This document shows, one piece after another, positions 37,285 through 46,851 of a stretch of 64,000 bases of DNA. The notes beneath the pieces were generated by a model, which worked only from the letters and a program-made list of their open reading frames with translations, was not told the origin of the DNA and did not search any database. A program made the translations under genes and the position numbers. How positions within the stretch are numbered: the stretch's first letter is position 1; each line of letters begins with the position of its first letter. Origin of the DNA: Hyphomicrobiales bacterium (GTDB taxonomy: Bacteria; Pseudomonadota; Alphaproteobacteria; Rhizobiales; Xanthobacteraceae); the NCBI GenBank assembly GCA_017305455.1, contig JAFKKO010000131.1, forward strand, positions 1 through 64,000, in the 5' to 3' direction.

Positions 37285-38643
37285 ATGAGTCAGAGACCAC
37301 CCATTTCTCCGAAGAGCCCGCGCGCAGCGCTGGAGCCGCAGCAGATGCCGCAGCCTCCGAAGCGCTCGGACCGCGCGAAGAATCCGTTCGTTGTGGTCGG
37401 CAACGCCATCATCACCGTCCTGGTGATCCTGATGCTCGCCGCCGGCGGTCTGTATGTCTACGGCAAGCAGGTGCTTACCGCGAAGGGACCGCTGAACGAG
37501 GAGAAAGTCGTCAACATTCCGCCGCGCGCCGGCATGACCGATATCGGCGATATCCTGTCGCGCGAGGGCGTGATCAAGGCCGACCGCTGGACCTTCATCG
37601 GCAGCGTGCTGGCGCTCAACGCGCGCTCGGGCCTCAAGTCCGGCGAATTCCTGTTTCCGAAAAGCGCCAGCCTTGGCGATGTGATCGGCATCATCGTCGA
37701 GGGCAAGGTGGTGCAGCACGCATTCACCGTGCCGGAAGGGCTCACCTCCGAGCAGATCGTGGCGCGGCTGCAGGACAACGACATCTTCGCCGGCTCGCTA
37801 CGCGAGGTGCCGCGTGAAGGAACGCTGTTGCCCGACACCTATAAATTCCCTCGCGGCACGCCGCGCGAGCAGGTGGTCCAGCGCATGCAGCAGGCGCAGA
37901 AGCGCGCGCTGAGCGAAATCTGGGAGCGCCGCAATCCGGACCTGCCGCTGCGCTCGCCCGATCAGCTTGTGACGCTCGCCTCCATCGTGGAGAAGGAGAC
38001 CGGCCGCGCCGACGAGCGCAGCCGCGTCGCGGCGGTGTTCGTCAATCGCCTGCGCCAGAAGATCAAGCTGCAGTCCGACCCGACCATCATCTACGGCCTG
38101 GTCGGCGGCAAGGGCACGCTCGGCCGCCCGATCAAGCGCAGCGAAATCCAGCAGCCCTCGCCCTACAACACCTATGTGATCGACGGTCTGCCGCCGGGTC
38201 CGATCGCCAATCCGGGCCGCGCCTCGCTCGAAGCCACCGCCAATCCGGCGCGCACCCGCGATCTGTTCTTCGTCGCCGACGGCACCGGCGGCCATACCTT
38301 CACCGAGAACTATAACCAGCACCAGTCGGCGGTCTCCAAGCTGCGCGCGCTCGAGCGCCAGCAGCAGAACGACACCGCAGAGCCCGACGACGCGCCGCCG
38401 CCGGTCGGCACCACCGGAACGACGCCGCCGCAACAGCCTGCCGCGCAGCAGCCTCCGGCGGCCCAGCCGGCGCAGCAGCCGGCCGCGAAAAAGAAGCCGC
38501 GGGCCGCGAACGGCGCCAAATCCTCCGGATCGCAGGATGCGCTCAACCGCTATGAAGCGGCGCGTTCGCACGGCGACAGAGCACATAGTCGGGGAGCGAG
38601 CGCCGCCGTGCCGGCGGCGCAGAGCGCGCCGACCGCGCAGTAA
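37285..38643 (+). CDS. mltG: Endolytic murein transglycosylase MltG
   Basis: This 452-residue inner-membrane enzyme cuts nascent glycan strands and so sets chain length. A basic/Pro-rich cytoplasmic N-terminus precedes one transmembrane helix at about residues 37-58. The YceG-like domain (about 85-360) holds the catalytic Glu in LASIVEKETG, then AAVFVNRLRQKIKLQSDPT, and ends with PGRASLEATANPA and the FFVADGTGGHTF motif. A Pro/Gln/Ala-rich tail of about 90 residues extends the protein beyond the usual length. ATG 37285 fits the family start. Confidence 0.93.
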   Translation: MSQRPPISPKSPRAALEPQQMPQPPKRSDRAKNPFVVVGNAIITVLVILMLAAGGLYVYGKQVLTAKGPLNEEKVVNIPPRAGMTDIGDILSREGVIKADRWTFIGSVLALNARSGLKSGEFLFPKSASLGDVIGIIVEGKVVQHAFTVPEGLTSEQIVARLQDNDIFAGSLREVPREGTLLPDTYKFPRGTPREQVVQRMQQAQKRALSEIWERRNPDLPLRSPDQLVTLASIVEKETGRADERSRVAAVFVNRLRQKIKLQSDPTIIYGLVGGKGTLGRPIKRSEIQQPSPYNTYVIDGLPPGPIANPGRASLEATANPARTRDLFFVADGTGGHTFTENYNQHQSAVSKLRALERQQQNDTAEPDDAPPPVGTTGTTPPQQPAAQQPPAAQPAQQPAAKKKPRAANGAKSSGSQDALNRYEAARSHGDRAHSRGASAAVPAAQSAPTAQ

Positions 38644-38795
38644 GTCTTGCTCGGGACAACCGGCCGGTTTGTCCGCCGCATCCCGCTTTGTTCGCGCACG
38701 GAAAACCGGTTTCCCCCGGCCGGGCGGATGGCCTATTGTCCCGGCGGTTCGCGTCGCGAATCTTCAATCTGAATCAAACTGGAGTGGGAATCGCG

Positions 38796-39683
38796 ATGGC
38801 GCTGTCGAGCATGACCGGCTTTGCGCGAAGCCACGGCACCAGCGGTCCCTACAGCTTCGAGTGGGAGCTGAAATCGGTCAACGCCAAGGGGCTCGATTTC
38901 CGGATGCGGCTGCCGCCGGGCTGGGACGATCTGGAGCCGGCGGCGCGCAAGCAGGTGACCGAGAAACTGGCGCGCGGCACCATCTACGCCAATCTTGCCG
39001 TCAAGCGGTCCGGCGAGGTCGCCGCGATCCGCATCAACGAAGAGGTGCTCGCCTCTGTGCTCAAGATTGCGCAGGATCTGGCCAAGCGCACCGGCGCGGC
39101 GCTGCCGAGCGTCGATGGCCTGCTCGGGATCAAGGGCGTGATCGAGGTGGTCGAGCCCGAGGACGATGATGCCGATGTGCAGGCGGCGAAAGCGGCGATG
39201 CTCACCGGCTTCAGTGAGGCGCTGCAAAGCCTCGTCGAGATGCGCCGGCGCGAGGGCACCACGCTCGGCCAGATTCTCAGCCAGCGCATGGACGACATCG
39301 AGCGTCTGGCCGGCAAGGCGGAGGCCGCGCCCGGCCGCAAGCCGGAGGTGATCCGCGCGCGTCTTGCCGAACAGATCGCAACGCTGCTCGAAGCCTCCGA
39401 CCGTTTCGATCCGGAGCGGCTCAGTCAGGAAGCGCTGATGATGGCGACCAAGGCCGACATCCGCGAGGAGCTCGATCGCATCGCCTCGCACATCGCGCAG
39501 GCCCGCGACCTGCTCGCCAAGGGCGGCGCGGTCGGCCGCCGGCTGGATTTCCTGTCGCAGGAGTTCAATCGCGAGGTCAACACCTGCTGCTCGAAATCGA
39601 ACGATCTCGAGCTCACCAATACCGGGCTGGAGATGAAGAACATCGTCGAGCAGTTCCGCGAACAGGTCCAGAATCTGGAGTGA
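38796..39683 (+). CDS. YicC family endoribonuclease-like protein
   Basis: This 295-residue protein starts SMTGFARS, the YicC signature, followed by LKSVNAKGLDFRMRLP. The C-terminal DUF1732-like region includes GRRLDFLSQEFNREVNTCCSKSND. E. coli YicC is reported to be a ribonuclease affecting small-RNA stability. It starts after GGAGTGGG and precedes gmk by 4 bases, the common yicC-gmk pairing. Confidence 0.9.
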   Translation: MALSSMTGFARSHGTSGPYSFEWELKSVNAKGLDFRMRLPPGWDDLEPAARKQVTEKLARGTIYANLAVKRSGEVAAIRINEEVLASVLKIAQDLAKRTGAALPSVDGLLGIKGVIEVVEPEDDDADVQAAKAAMLTGFSEALQSLVEMRRREGTTLGQILSQRMDDIERLAGKAEAAPGRKPEVIRARLAEQIATLLEASDRFDPERLSQEALMMATKADIREELDRIASHIAQARDLLAKGGAVGRRLDFLSQEFNREVNTCCSKSNDLELTNTGLEMKNIVEQFREQVQNLE

Positions 39684-39687
39684 GGCC

Positions 39688-40341
39688 ATGACCCATCATG
39701 GAGACGGGACCGGCGATCGCCGCGGGCTGATGTTCGTGCTGTCCTCGCCATCGGGCGCAGGCAAATCAACATTGTCGCGCATGCTGATCGAGCACACCTC
39801 CGGCATCCGCATGTCGGTGTCGGTGACGACGCGGCCGATGCGGCCCGGCGAGGTCGACGGGCAGCATTATCATTTCATCGACAAGACGAAGTTCGACGCC
39901 ATGGTGAAGGGCGACGAACTGCTCGAACACGCGCCGGTGTTCGACAATCACTACGGCACGCCGCGCCAGCCGGTCGAGGCGGCGCTCGGTTCGGGGCAGG
40001 ACGTGCTGTTCGACATCGACTGGCAGGGCACCCAGCAGCTTCGCGAGAAGGCCCGCGCCGATGTGGTCAGCGTCTTCATCCTGCCGCCCTCGGCGGCGGC
40101 TCTGGAGAAGCGGCTGCATACCCGCGCGCAGGATTCCGACGAAGTGATCCGCGGCCGCATGAGCCGCGCCAGCCACGAACTCAGCCACTGGGCGGAGTAC
40201 GATTACGTCGTGGTCAACCACGAACTCGACGTGGCATTCGCCGAGATCAGGACCATCCTGCGCGCGGAGCGTCTCAAGCGCGAGCGCCGGACCGGTCTGT
40301 CGACGTTCGTGCGCGCGTTGCAGAAACAGCTCGAGGCGTAG
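39688..40341 (+). CDS. gmk: Guanylate kinase
   Basis: This 217-residue enzyme phosphorylates GMP to GDP. The P-loop is SSPSGAGKSTLSR. The GMP-binding TTRPMRPGEVDGQHYHF and the LEHAPVFDNHYGTPR segment follow, as does the lid ILPPS with R-x-x-x-R residues. Its last 68 bases overlap the 3' end of the convergent Pro/Ala-rich membrane protein, so the two C-termini are encoded on opposite strands of the same DNA. Confidence 0.95.
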   Translation: MTHHGDGTGDRRGLMFVLSSPSGAGKSTLSRMLIEHTSGIRMSVSVTTRPMRPGEVDGQHYHFIDKTKFDAMVKGDELLEHAPVFDNHYGTPRQPVEAALGSGQDVLFDIDWQGTQQLREKARADVVSVFILPPSAAALEKRLHTRAQDSDEVIRGRMSRASHELSHWAEYDYVVVNHELDVAFAEIRTILRAERLKRERRTGLSTFVRALQKQLEA

Positions 40342-41539
40342 CCAGCTCGCGCGGCGGGGCGCTGTCGCGGCGCGGCGATGCCGGGCGTTGCGACGCCCGC
40401 CGCAGCAGGTCCTCCAACTCGTCGGCGGTGGCGCGGCGCGGTTCGGCCGGCTGGTCATAAGCCTGCGCCGACACGGCATCGGCCTCGATACCGGTTTGAT
40501 GCAGATCGTCGTAATACGCGGGCTCATGCTCGTGCGTCCGCGCGTGCAGGCGCTCCACATGCTCGCGCGCTTCGGCGAGTTCGCGCACATTGCGGACCCA
40601 GCGCGGCGGCTCGGCCAATTCGACCGGTTCGGCGACCATGTCCTCATAAGTCGGACGTTCGGCGTCCGCATCGAGCGGCGCCCAGATGTCGCGGCGTTGC
40701 CGCGGCGGCTGCTCGACCTGCACTCCGAAAGAACGGCGGCCGAGACGTTGCAGCAGATGCCGGTTCATGAAGGCGGCGAGGGCGATCACCACCACGAGCA
40801 GACCGAGCGCGATGCGGAACGGACTGAACGTGCTGGCGGCGGCCTGCGATGCGGCGGGCTGCTGCGCCGATACCGGCCGCACGACCGCGGTGCGTACATG
40901 CACCGGCGGCGGGGCGGGCTGTTGTGTTGTGACGGGCTGGGCTTGCGGCTGAGGATCGGCGGCCGTCGGATCTGCGGATGCGCCGGACGCAGCGTTGTTC
41001 GCTTGGTTGTTCGCTTGTGTGCTGGAATCAGAAATCGACGGAGTCGCGACTTGCGCCGGCGTCTGTCCCTGCGAACTCTGCGCGACCGCTTCGCGGGTGC
41101 CGTCAGACGCGGCGCTGGCCAGAGCTTGCGGCGCGCGGCGCGCGGGAAGCTGGGCATCCGCTTCCATGGGCCATTCGGCAACCGTTGCTGAAGGAGACGC
41201 AGGTGGAGTGAGCTCCGCGCGCGCATTCGCCACCTTCGGCTGCATCGGCGGCTCGCTCGATGTCGATTTCGTCTCGCGCGATGCTGCGGCCGCGGGCTTC
41301 GCAGCGCTCTTCACCTTGCCGCCTTCGTCGCCGAGGTACCAGCATTTGCGCTTGGTGCCGCGTTCGAGGCGATAGTACCAATGCCCGCCCGGCGGCGTGG
41401 TGGCCTTCGGCGCGGCGAGACATTCGTCCGCTTTGTTGGTGTCCCCGCCCGCCGTCGCGCCGTCAGGCGCGGCGAGTGCAACGCTCGCGAGGCAGCTCAG
41501 GACAGCCGCCGTCGTCAGTCTCAGAGATGTGTTTGACAT
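40274..41539 (-). CDS. Hypothetical exported/membrane protein with aromatic Cys motif
   Basis: This 421-residue protein has a signal peptide (SLRLTTAAVLSCLASVALAA), then a compact motif with two Cys (ECLAAP ... GGHWYYRLERGTKRKCWYLGDE). A long Ala/Pro/Gln/Ser-rich stretch with few structured elements follows. A transmembrane helix lies at about residues 250-270 (IALGLLVVVIALAAF), then a charged cytoplasmic-looking tail. I recognise the motif as recurring in Bradyrhizobium proteins but know no function. The ATG 41539 has GGGAAG just upstream. It overlaps gmk by 68 bases at its 3' end. Confidence 0.65.
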   Translation of the reverse strand: MSNTSLRLTTAAVLSCLASVALAAPDGATAGGDTNKADECLAAPKATTPPGGHWYYRLERGTKRKCWYLGDEGGKVKSAAKPAAAASRETKSTSSEPPMQPKVANARAELTPPASPSATVAEWPMEADAQLPARRAPQALASAASDGTREAVAQSSQGQTPAQVATPSISDSSTQANNQANNAASGASADPTAADPQPQAQPVTTQQPAPPPVHVRTAVVRPVSAQQPAASQAAASTFSPFRIALGLLVVVIALAAFMNRHLLQRLGRRSFGVQVEQPPRQRRDIWAPLDADAERPTYEDMVAEPVELAEPPRWVRNVRELAEAREHVERLHARTHEHEPAYYDDLHQTGIEADAVSAQAYDQPAEPRRATADELEDLLRRASQRPASPRRDSAPPRELATPRAVSATRARTSTDRSGARA

Positions 41540-41797
41540 ATGCTTCCCCAATCACGCGATACTCTGCGGGGTGAGTTCTCCGTGTGAAGTTGGGTGGCAA
41601 TGAGCCGCAAATTCGGACAGTCGATGACTTAATTGGGGCGGCTGATCAGGGCGTTGTACACGCATGCGTTGCGTGCGCCGGCTCCGCGTTGCGTGCGCAG
41701 CCCTGTTGTGAGCGAAGGTCGGATTGCCGTGTCGCATTGTTCGCGCATACTGCGGCGCGGCTCGGATCGCGCGTCGGCTGCAGAGGAGTATCCGCCC

Positions 41798-42748
41798 GTG
41801 CCTTCGGTTTTTCCGACACCGCTGACAAAGATGTTCGGCATCCGTCTTCCGATCATGCTGGCGCCGATGGCCAATGTCAGCGGCGGCGCGCTGGCCGCGG
41901 CGGTGACACATGCGGGCGGTCTTGGTTTCATTGGCGGCGGCTATGGCGACCGCGATTGGTTGACCAGTCAATTCGCCGCCGCCGGCAATGCATCGATCGG
42001 TGTCGGCTTCATCACATGGTCGTTGGCAAAGCAGCCGGAACTGCTCGATCTTGCGATCGATCACGCGCCGCAGGCGATCTTCCTGTCGTTCGGCGATCTG
42101 CGGCCGTTCGCGGCCAGGGTGAAGCGCGCCGATATCCCGCTGATCGCGCAGGTGCAGACGCTGCGTGACGCGATCGCGGCGCGCGAGGAGGGGGCCGACG
42201 TCATCGTGGCGCAGGGCACCGAGGCTGGCGGCCACGGCGCCTCGCGGGGCACGCTCTCGCTGGTGCCGGAAGTGGTCGATGCCTGCGCGGGCGTGCCGGT
42301 GGTGGCGGCAGGCGGCATCGTCGATGGCCGCGGCCTTGCGGCGGCCCTGATGCTGGGCGCGGCGGGCGTGTTGTGCGGCACGCGCTTCGTCGCCTCAGCG
42401 GAATCGCTGGTGCATGCGAATGTGAGAACCGCGGCGGTTGCGGCCACCGGTGACGATACGCTGCGCAGTTCGGTATTCGACGTTGCCCGCAACATCGATT
42501 GGCCAAAGCCATGGACCATGCGCACGCTGCGCAACGGTTTCACCGCGCAATGGGCCGAGGATTTCGACGGCCTGCGCGAGAATGCCGGGCGCGAGGCCGC
42601 GCGTTACGCGCAGGCGCGCGAGGCGGGTGACACGGACGTCGCCGCCGTCATTGTCGGAGAAGGCATCGGCCTCGTCCATGAGGTCGCGCCGGCGGCGCAA
42701 CTGGTGCGGCAGATGGCGGATGAGGCGATCCGGCTGCTCGGGCGCTGA
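41798..42748 (+). CDS. Nitronate monooxygenase family protein
   Basis: This FMN-dependent TIM-barrel oxidase, about 316 residues, probably detoxifies alkyl nitronates such as propionate 3-nitronate. Motifs are IRLPIMLAPMANVSGG, the flavin-binding GGLGFIGGGYG, VIAQGTEAGGH (FMN phosphate and substrate region) and VVAAGGIVDGRGLAAALMLGAAGV. GTG 41798 with GAGGAG at 41783-41788 is my chosen start; ATG 41831 is possible. The open frame continues upstream without homology. Confidence 0.85.
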   Translation: MPSVFPTPLTKMFGIRLPIMLAPMANVSGGALAAAVTHAGGLGFIGGGYGDRDWLTSQFAAAGNASIGVGFITWSLAKQPELLDLAIDHAPQAIFLSFGDLRPFAARVKRADIPLIAQVQTLRDAIAAREEGADVIVAQGTEAGGHGASRGTLSLVPEVVDACAGVPVVAAGGIVDGRGLAAALMLGAAGVLCGTRFVASAESLVHANVRTAAVAATGDDTLRSSVFDVARNIDWPKPWTMRTLRNGFTAQWAEDFDGLRENAGREAARYAQAREAGDTDVAAVIVGEGIGLVHEVAPAAQLVRQMADEAIRLLGR

Positions 42749-42769
42749 TCGCGGACATCAACAGCAAAA

Positions 42770-42796
42770 CGGCGGAGACGCATCGCGTCCCCGCCG
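42770..42796 (-). terminator. Probable terminator of the chemoreceptor gene
   Basis: The arms 42770-42781 and 42785-42796 form a 12-base stem with one mismatch. On the minus strand it is followed by TTTTG. It lies just past the 3' end of the triple-PAS chemoreceptor. Confidence 0.55.
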
Positions 42797-42819
42797 CAAG
42801 AGTAGCCGATCGGTTCGGG

Positions 42820-44499
42820 TCAGGCAGCCTTGCCGATGCTGGCTGCCTCGGCAGCGGCCCGCTGCATGCTCGCCGACATATCGCTGGTCACCGTGCTTTG
42901 CTGCTCGACCGCGACGGCGGTGGAGGCGACGTATTCGCTGACCCGCTGGATCTCGCTCTTGATCGCTTCGAGCGAGCTTCCGACATTGCGGGAAATATCG
43001 TTCAGCCCCTCGATTTCCTCGGCGATCTTGTCAGTGGCCTGCTTGGCCTGGTTGGCCAGGCTCTTCACCTCGGATGCGACCACGGCGAAGCCGCGACCCG
43101 CCTCGCCCGCACGGGCGGACTCGATCGTCGCATTGAGCGCGAGCAGGTTGATCTGCCCGGTGATGTTGCCGATGATCTCGACGATGCCTTCCATGGCGGT
43201 CGCGGCGTTGTTGAGCTGGCGCGCGCGCTCGTCGGCGGTTTCCACCCGTGCGACGGCCTCCATCGCGGTGTCCCTGGATTTGCGCATCGCCTCTGCGATC
43301 TCTCGAACCGAAGCGTTCAGTTCCTCGGCGCCGGAGGCGACGGTCTCCATCATGCTGCGGACACGCTCGCTCTTCATCCGGGCGATCACCTGGGCGGTCG
43401 TGTCACTGGCGTATTTCACCACCTTGAACGGCCGGCCGTTCAGATCGAGGATCGGATTGTAGGAAGCCTGGATCCAGATATCCCTGTCGCCCTTGCCGAT
43501 ACGCTGGAATTCGCCGGACTGATACTCGCCGCGACCAAGCGCGGCCCAGAATTCGCGATAGGCACTGCTGTCCTTCACGCTCTGGGGTACGAACATGCTG
43601 TGATGGCGGCCCTTGATCTCATCAAGGGTATAGCCGAGCGTCTGGAGGAAATTGGCGTTGGCGGTGCGCACGGTGCCATCCATGTTGAACTCGATCACCG
43701 CCTGCGATTTTCCGATCGCGGTGATCTGCCCTTGGGAATCGGCGGCGTGCAGCTTTTGCTCGGTGATATCGGTTGCGAACTTCACCACCCTGAACGGCTT
43801 TCCGCTGTCATCGAGGATCGGTGTATAGGTCGCCAGGATCCAGACCTCCTTGCCGCCCTTGCCGATGCGCTTGTATTCGGCGCTCCGATACTGGCCGCGA
43901 TTGAGCGCGGCCCAGAACTCGCGATAGTCGGCACTGTTGCGCGTCTCCGGCTCGATGAACATGCTGTGATGCTTGTCCTGGATCTCGGCCAGCGTGTAAC
44001 CCATCGTGTTCAGAAAATTCTCGTTCGCGGTGATGATGGTGCCGTCCATCCTGAATTCGATCACGGCCTGCGAATTGGAGATTGCCCGGATCTTTCCGGC
44101 ATCCTCCATGCTGCGGACCTTCGCAACCGTGACGTCGGCTGCAAGCTTGATGACCTTGGTCGGCTTGCCGTCCTTGTCGAGAATCGGGTTGTAGCTGCCG
44201 ACAATCCAGACTTCGCGTCCGCCCTTGGCGATCCGCTTGAACTCGCCGGACTGGTACGTGCCCCGGCCGAGCTCCTGCCAGAAGCCGCGGTACTCGGCGC
44301 TGTCGCGCGTCGCCGGCTCGACGAACATGCTGTGGTGCTTGCCCTGGACTTCGGCCAGCGTGTAGCCCATCGTCTTCAGAAAATTCTCGTTCGCGGTGAT
44401 GATGGTGCCGTCCAGCGCAAAATCGATCATGGCTTGTGAACGATTGATGGCTGCAACAATGGCTTGCTGTGAAAGAGCGTCATTCCGTCGCGAAAACAT
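42820..44499 (-). CDS. Soluble methyl-accepting chemotaxis protein with three PAS domains
   Basis: This 559-residue cytoplasmic chemoreceptor has no transmembrane helix or HAMP. Three PAS domains (about residues 12-128, 134-250, 256-372) repeat with a period near 122 residues. Each contains [16 protein letters not shown], [12 protein letters not shown] and [17 protein letters not shown] segments. The signalling domain (about 385-559) has the hairpin tip [29 protein letters not shown] that contacts CheA/CheW. ATG 44499 has AAGGA upstream. PAS ligand (haem, flavin or small molecule) cannot be read. No che genes are nearby. Confidence 0.9.
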   Translation of the reverse strand: MFSRRNDALSQQAIVAAINRSQAMIDFALDGTIITANENFLKTMGYTLAEVQGKHHSMFVEPATRDSAEYRGFWQELGRGTYQSGEFKRIAKGGREVWIVGSYNPILDKDGKPTKVIKLAADVTVAKVRSMEDAGKIRAISNSQAVIEFRMDGTIITANENFLNTMGYTLAEIQDKHHSMFIEPETRNSADYREFWAALNRGQYRSAEYKRIGKGGKEVWILATYTPILDDSGKPFRVVKFATDITEQKLHAADSQGQITAIGKSQAVIEFNMDGTVRTANANFLQTLGYTLDEIKGRHHSMFVPQSVKDSSAYREFWAALGRGEYQSGEFQRIGKGDRDIWIQASYNPILDLNGRPFKVVKYASDTTAQVIARMKSERVRSMMETVASGAEELNASVREIAEAMRKSRDTAMEAVARVETADERARQLNNAATAMEGIVEIIGNITGQINLLALNATIESARAGEAGRGFAVVASEVKSLANQAKQATDKIAEEIEGLNDISRNVGSSLEAIKSEIQRVSEYVASTAVAVEQQSTVTSDMSASMQRAAAEAASIGKAA

Positions 44500-45023
44500 C
44501 TTTGTATCCTTCAAAAAAGCCGATCTCGATATCGGAAAAATGGTTCGAATAAATTGAGAATTTTCACGACCTTTATAATAATGTATTAATCGTGCGGGCT
44601 TTCGCGCCGGCAATCTGCGAACCGGTTGCACTTTGAGGTTGAAGGCGCTTTGTCGCAACCGTTAGGCCACCGGCAAATAGCGAGTGTGGCGAAGAAGGGC
44701 GCAAAGGATGGTCCGTCTTCAAAAATGCCGGGATTGATCTTCAGGCGATGCAATGAACATGCGCGGGAAGCCAGATCAGGCCGCGCTTTTCGGGAAGATG
44801 AACAAGATGAACGCTGTAGCGCCGGTCGGTGCTGGCGTTGAATTCCATATCCGACAGGGGCGGATCATCCTACTGTCCCATCAACGTTGTGTTGCAACTT
44901 GCCGTTGCGCGCGCGGCGGCGGGAGCGGGTAAAATTTTTTTCGATCTTTCGTGAAAACCCTGCGGGGCGGCGCTTTGGAGCCGGGCCGGATGGGGTGTTC
45001 TGCCGCAGGCGCTATTCCAAATT
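44500..45023. other. 524-base intergenic region upstream of the chemoreceptor
   Basis: The region starts with an AT-rich leader next to the chemoreceptor, including ttataataatgtattaat around 44573-44591, where a minus-strand promoter is likely. The remaining part toward the alcohol dehydrogenase 3' end has no recognisable gene. A 71-codon plus-strand frame at 44626-44841 has no ribosome binding site or family resemblance. I see no repeat family member here. Confidence 0.5.
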
Positions 45024-45983
45024 CTAATTGCGCAGCATGACGCGCCCGATGATTCTGCCGGCGCGCAACTGGTCGAACCAGTGTTGCGCTTCCGCCATCG
45101 GGCGGTCCTGCATCGGCGTCGGCCGAATCTTACCGGCGCGGGCGAGTGCCATCAGTTCTTTCGCCTCGGCGAGCGTGCCGGTCATGAAGCCTTCGATGGT
45201 TATGCGCTTGTAGATCCACTGCACCATCGGCAGGCTGAAATTGCCGCCGATCAGGCCGGACACCACGATCTTGCCGCCGCGCGCCAGCACGCTCATGGCA
45301 AAGGCCATCGACTTCTCGCTGCCGGCGAAATCGACGATCGCGTCGAAGCCGCCGGTCTCCTTCAGGATACGGCGGGCAAGGTCGGGTTCGGCCGGGTCGT
45401 AGGCGACGTCGGCGCCGCTGGCGAGCGCGAGGTCGCGGGCGGCGGCGCTGACATCGGCCACGGAAATCTCCTGGTCGAACATCGCTTGGGCGCAGGACAG
45501 GCCCATCATGCCGACGCCGCCGAGGCCGATCAGCAACAGGTTGCGCCGGCGCGGCAGGCCCGCGAGGCGCTTCAGCGCGCCATAGGCGGTGATGCCCGAG
45601 CACATCAGCGTCGCGGCCATGCCGGCGGGAAGCGGATCGTAGTCGAGCAGATACTTCGCATCCGGCACCAGCACATGGCTGGCGAAGCCGCCGTCGCGCG
45701 CGACGCCGAGATAGCGGTTGCGCATACACAGGTTCTCGTCGCCGTTCTGGCAGTCGCGGCATTTGCCGCAGCCGATCCACGGAAATACCGCCGCCTTCCG
45801 TCCGATGATGTCGGGCGGAGCGTCGGGCCCGACACTCTCGACCACGCCCGCGATCTCGTGGCCGAGCGTGAAGGGCAGGTTGATGCCGCGCGTGGTGTCG
45901 ATGCGCTCGCCATTGCCGGCGTCGGCATAGCCGTCCTGGATGTGAAGATCGGAATGGCACAGGCCGCAGCATTCGACCCGCAC
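45024..45983 (-). CDS. Zinc-containing alcohol dehydrogenase, N-terminally truncated
   Basis: This 319-residue medium-chain dehydrogenase has the catalytic zinc Cys (CGLCHSDLH) at residue 7, GHEIAGVVE with the His/Glu, the structural-zinc Cys cluster CGKCRDC...C, and the NAD-binding GLGGVGMMGL. Family members have about 30 residues before the CGLCHSD motif (first strands of the GroES-like domain). Here only a GTG precedes it, and an in-frame stop lies 14-15 codons upstream. The start is 7 bases after the rsmA stop. Either a natural fusion-point truncation or a decayed gene. Confidence 0.8.
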   Translation of the reverse strand: MRVECCGLCHSDLHIQDGYADAGNGERIDTTRGINLPFTLGHEIAGVVESVGPDAPPDIIGRKAAVFPWIGCGKCRDCQNGDENLCMRNRYLGVARDGGFASHVLVPDAKYLLDYDPLPAGMAATLMCSGITAYGALKRLAGLPRRRNLLLIGLGGVGMMGLSCAQAMFDQEISVADVSAAARDLALASGADVAYDPAEPDLARRILKETGGFDAIVDFAGSEKSMAFAMSVLARGGKIVVSGLIGGNFSLPMVQWIYKRITIEGFMTGTLAEAKELMALARAGKIRPTPMQDRPMAEAQHWFDQLRAGRIIGRVMLRN

Positions 45984-45990
45984 CAGCTCC

Positions 45991-46851
45991 TCAGCGAAGC
46001 GATGATGACTTGAGTTCGGTCAGCTTGCGCGCCATCGCGACAAAGCCGGAGATCGGGATGGTTTCGGCGCGGCGGGTCGGATCGACGCCGGCGGCCTCCG
46101 CCAGCAGCGCCGGATCGACGCCGAGCGATTTCAGACTCTGCCGCAGCATCTTGCGGCGCTGGCCGAACGCCGCCGCGGCGATCTGTTCGAGCGCGCGGCG
46201 CTCGCAAGGCTCGGGCGCGGCGCGCGGGATCAGGCGGACCACCGACGATGTCACCTTCGGCGGCGGCACGAAGGCGCTGGGCGAGATGTCGAACAGAATC
46301 CTGGTCTCGGCCCGCCAGTTCGCCAGCACGCCGAGGCGGCCATAGGCGTCGTCGTTGTCATGCGCGACAATCCGTTCGGCGACCTCGCGCTGGAACATCA
46401 GCACCATCATGTCGTACCAGGGTGGCCATGGCTCGGCGCAAAGCCAGTCGATCAGCAGCACGGTCGCGATGTTGTAGGGCAGGTTGGCGACGATCTTCGC
46501 CGGCTCGCCCTTCAGCAATGGACGCGGATCGAATTTAGTGGCGTCGCCATGCACGATGTCCAGCCGTCCGGGATAATGCGCGGCGATTTCCGCCAGCGCC
46601 GGCAGTGCGCGCTCGTCGCGCTCCACCGCGATCACCCGCGCTGCGCCGGTCGCGAGCAGCGCCCGCGTCAGGCCGCCGGGGCCGGGGCCGATTTCGATGA
46701 CCGTTCTGCCCTCCAGCGGACCGGCGGCGCGGGCGATCCGCGCCGTGAGATTGAGATCGAGCAGGAAGTTCTGGCCGAGCGACTTACGGGCCGACAGCTC
46801 GTGCCGCTTGATGACCTCGCGCAGCGGCGGCAGATCGTCGATCTGGCTCAT
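45991..46851 (-). CDS. rsmA: 16S rRNA (adenine1518/1519-N6) dimethyltransferase
   Basis: This 286-residue methyltransferase (KsgA) dimethylates two adjacent adenines near the 3' end of 16S rRNA as a late 30S checkpoint. Motifs are [10 protein letters not shown], the SAM loop [16 protein letters not shown] and the catalytic NLPYNIAT. The start overlaps the pdxA stop by 4 bases (ATGA), indicating coupling. The alcohol dehydrogenase fragment follows 7 bases after its stop. Confidence 0.96.
   Translation of the reverse strand: MSQIDDLPPLREVIKRHELSARKSLGQNFLLDLNLTARIARAAGPLEGRTVIEIGPGPGGLTRALLATGAARVIAVERDERALPALAEIAAHYPGRLDIVHGDATKFDPRPLLKGEPAKIVANLPYNIATVLLIDWLCAEPWPPWYDMMVLMFQREVAERIVAHDNDDAYGRLGVLANWRAETRILFDISPSAFVPPPKVTSSVVRLIPRAAPEPCERRALEQIAAAAFGQRRKMLRQSLKSLGVDPALLAEAAGVDPTRRAETIPISGFVAMARKLTELKSSSLR

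Noticed and set aside
44626..44841. 71-codon plus-strand frame in the chemoreceptor upstream region
   Set aside because: No ribosome binding site, no homology that I recognise, and composition like non-coding high-GC DNA.
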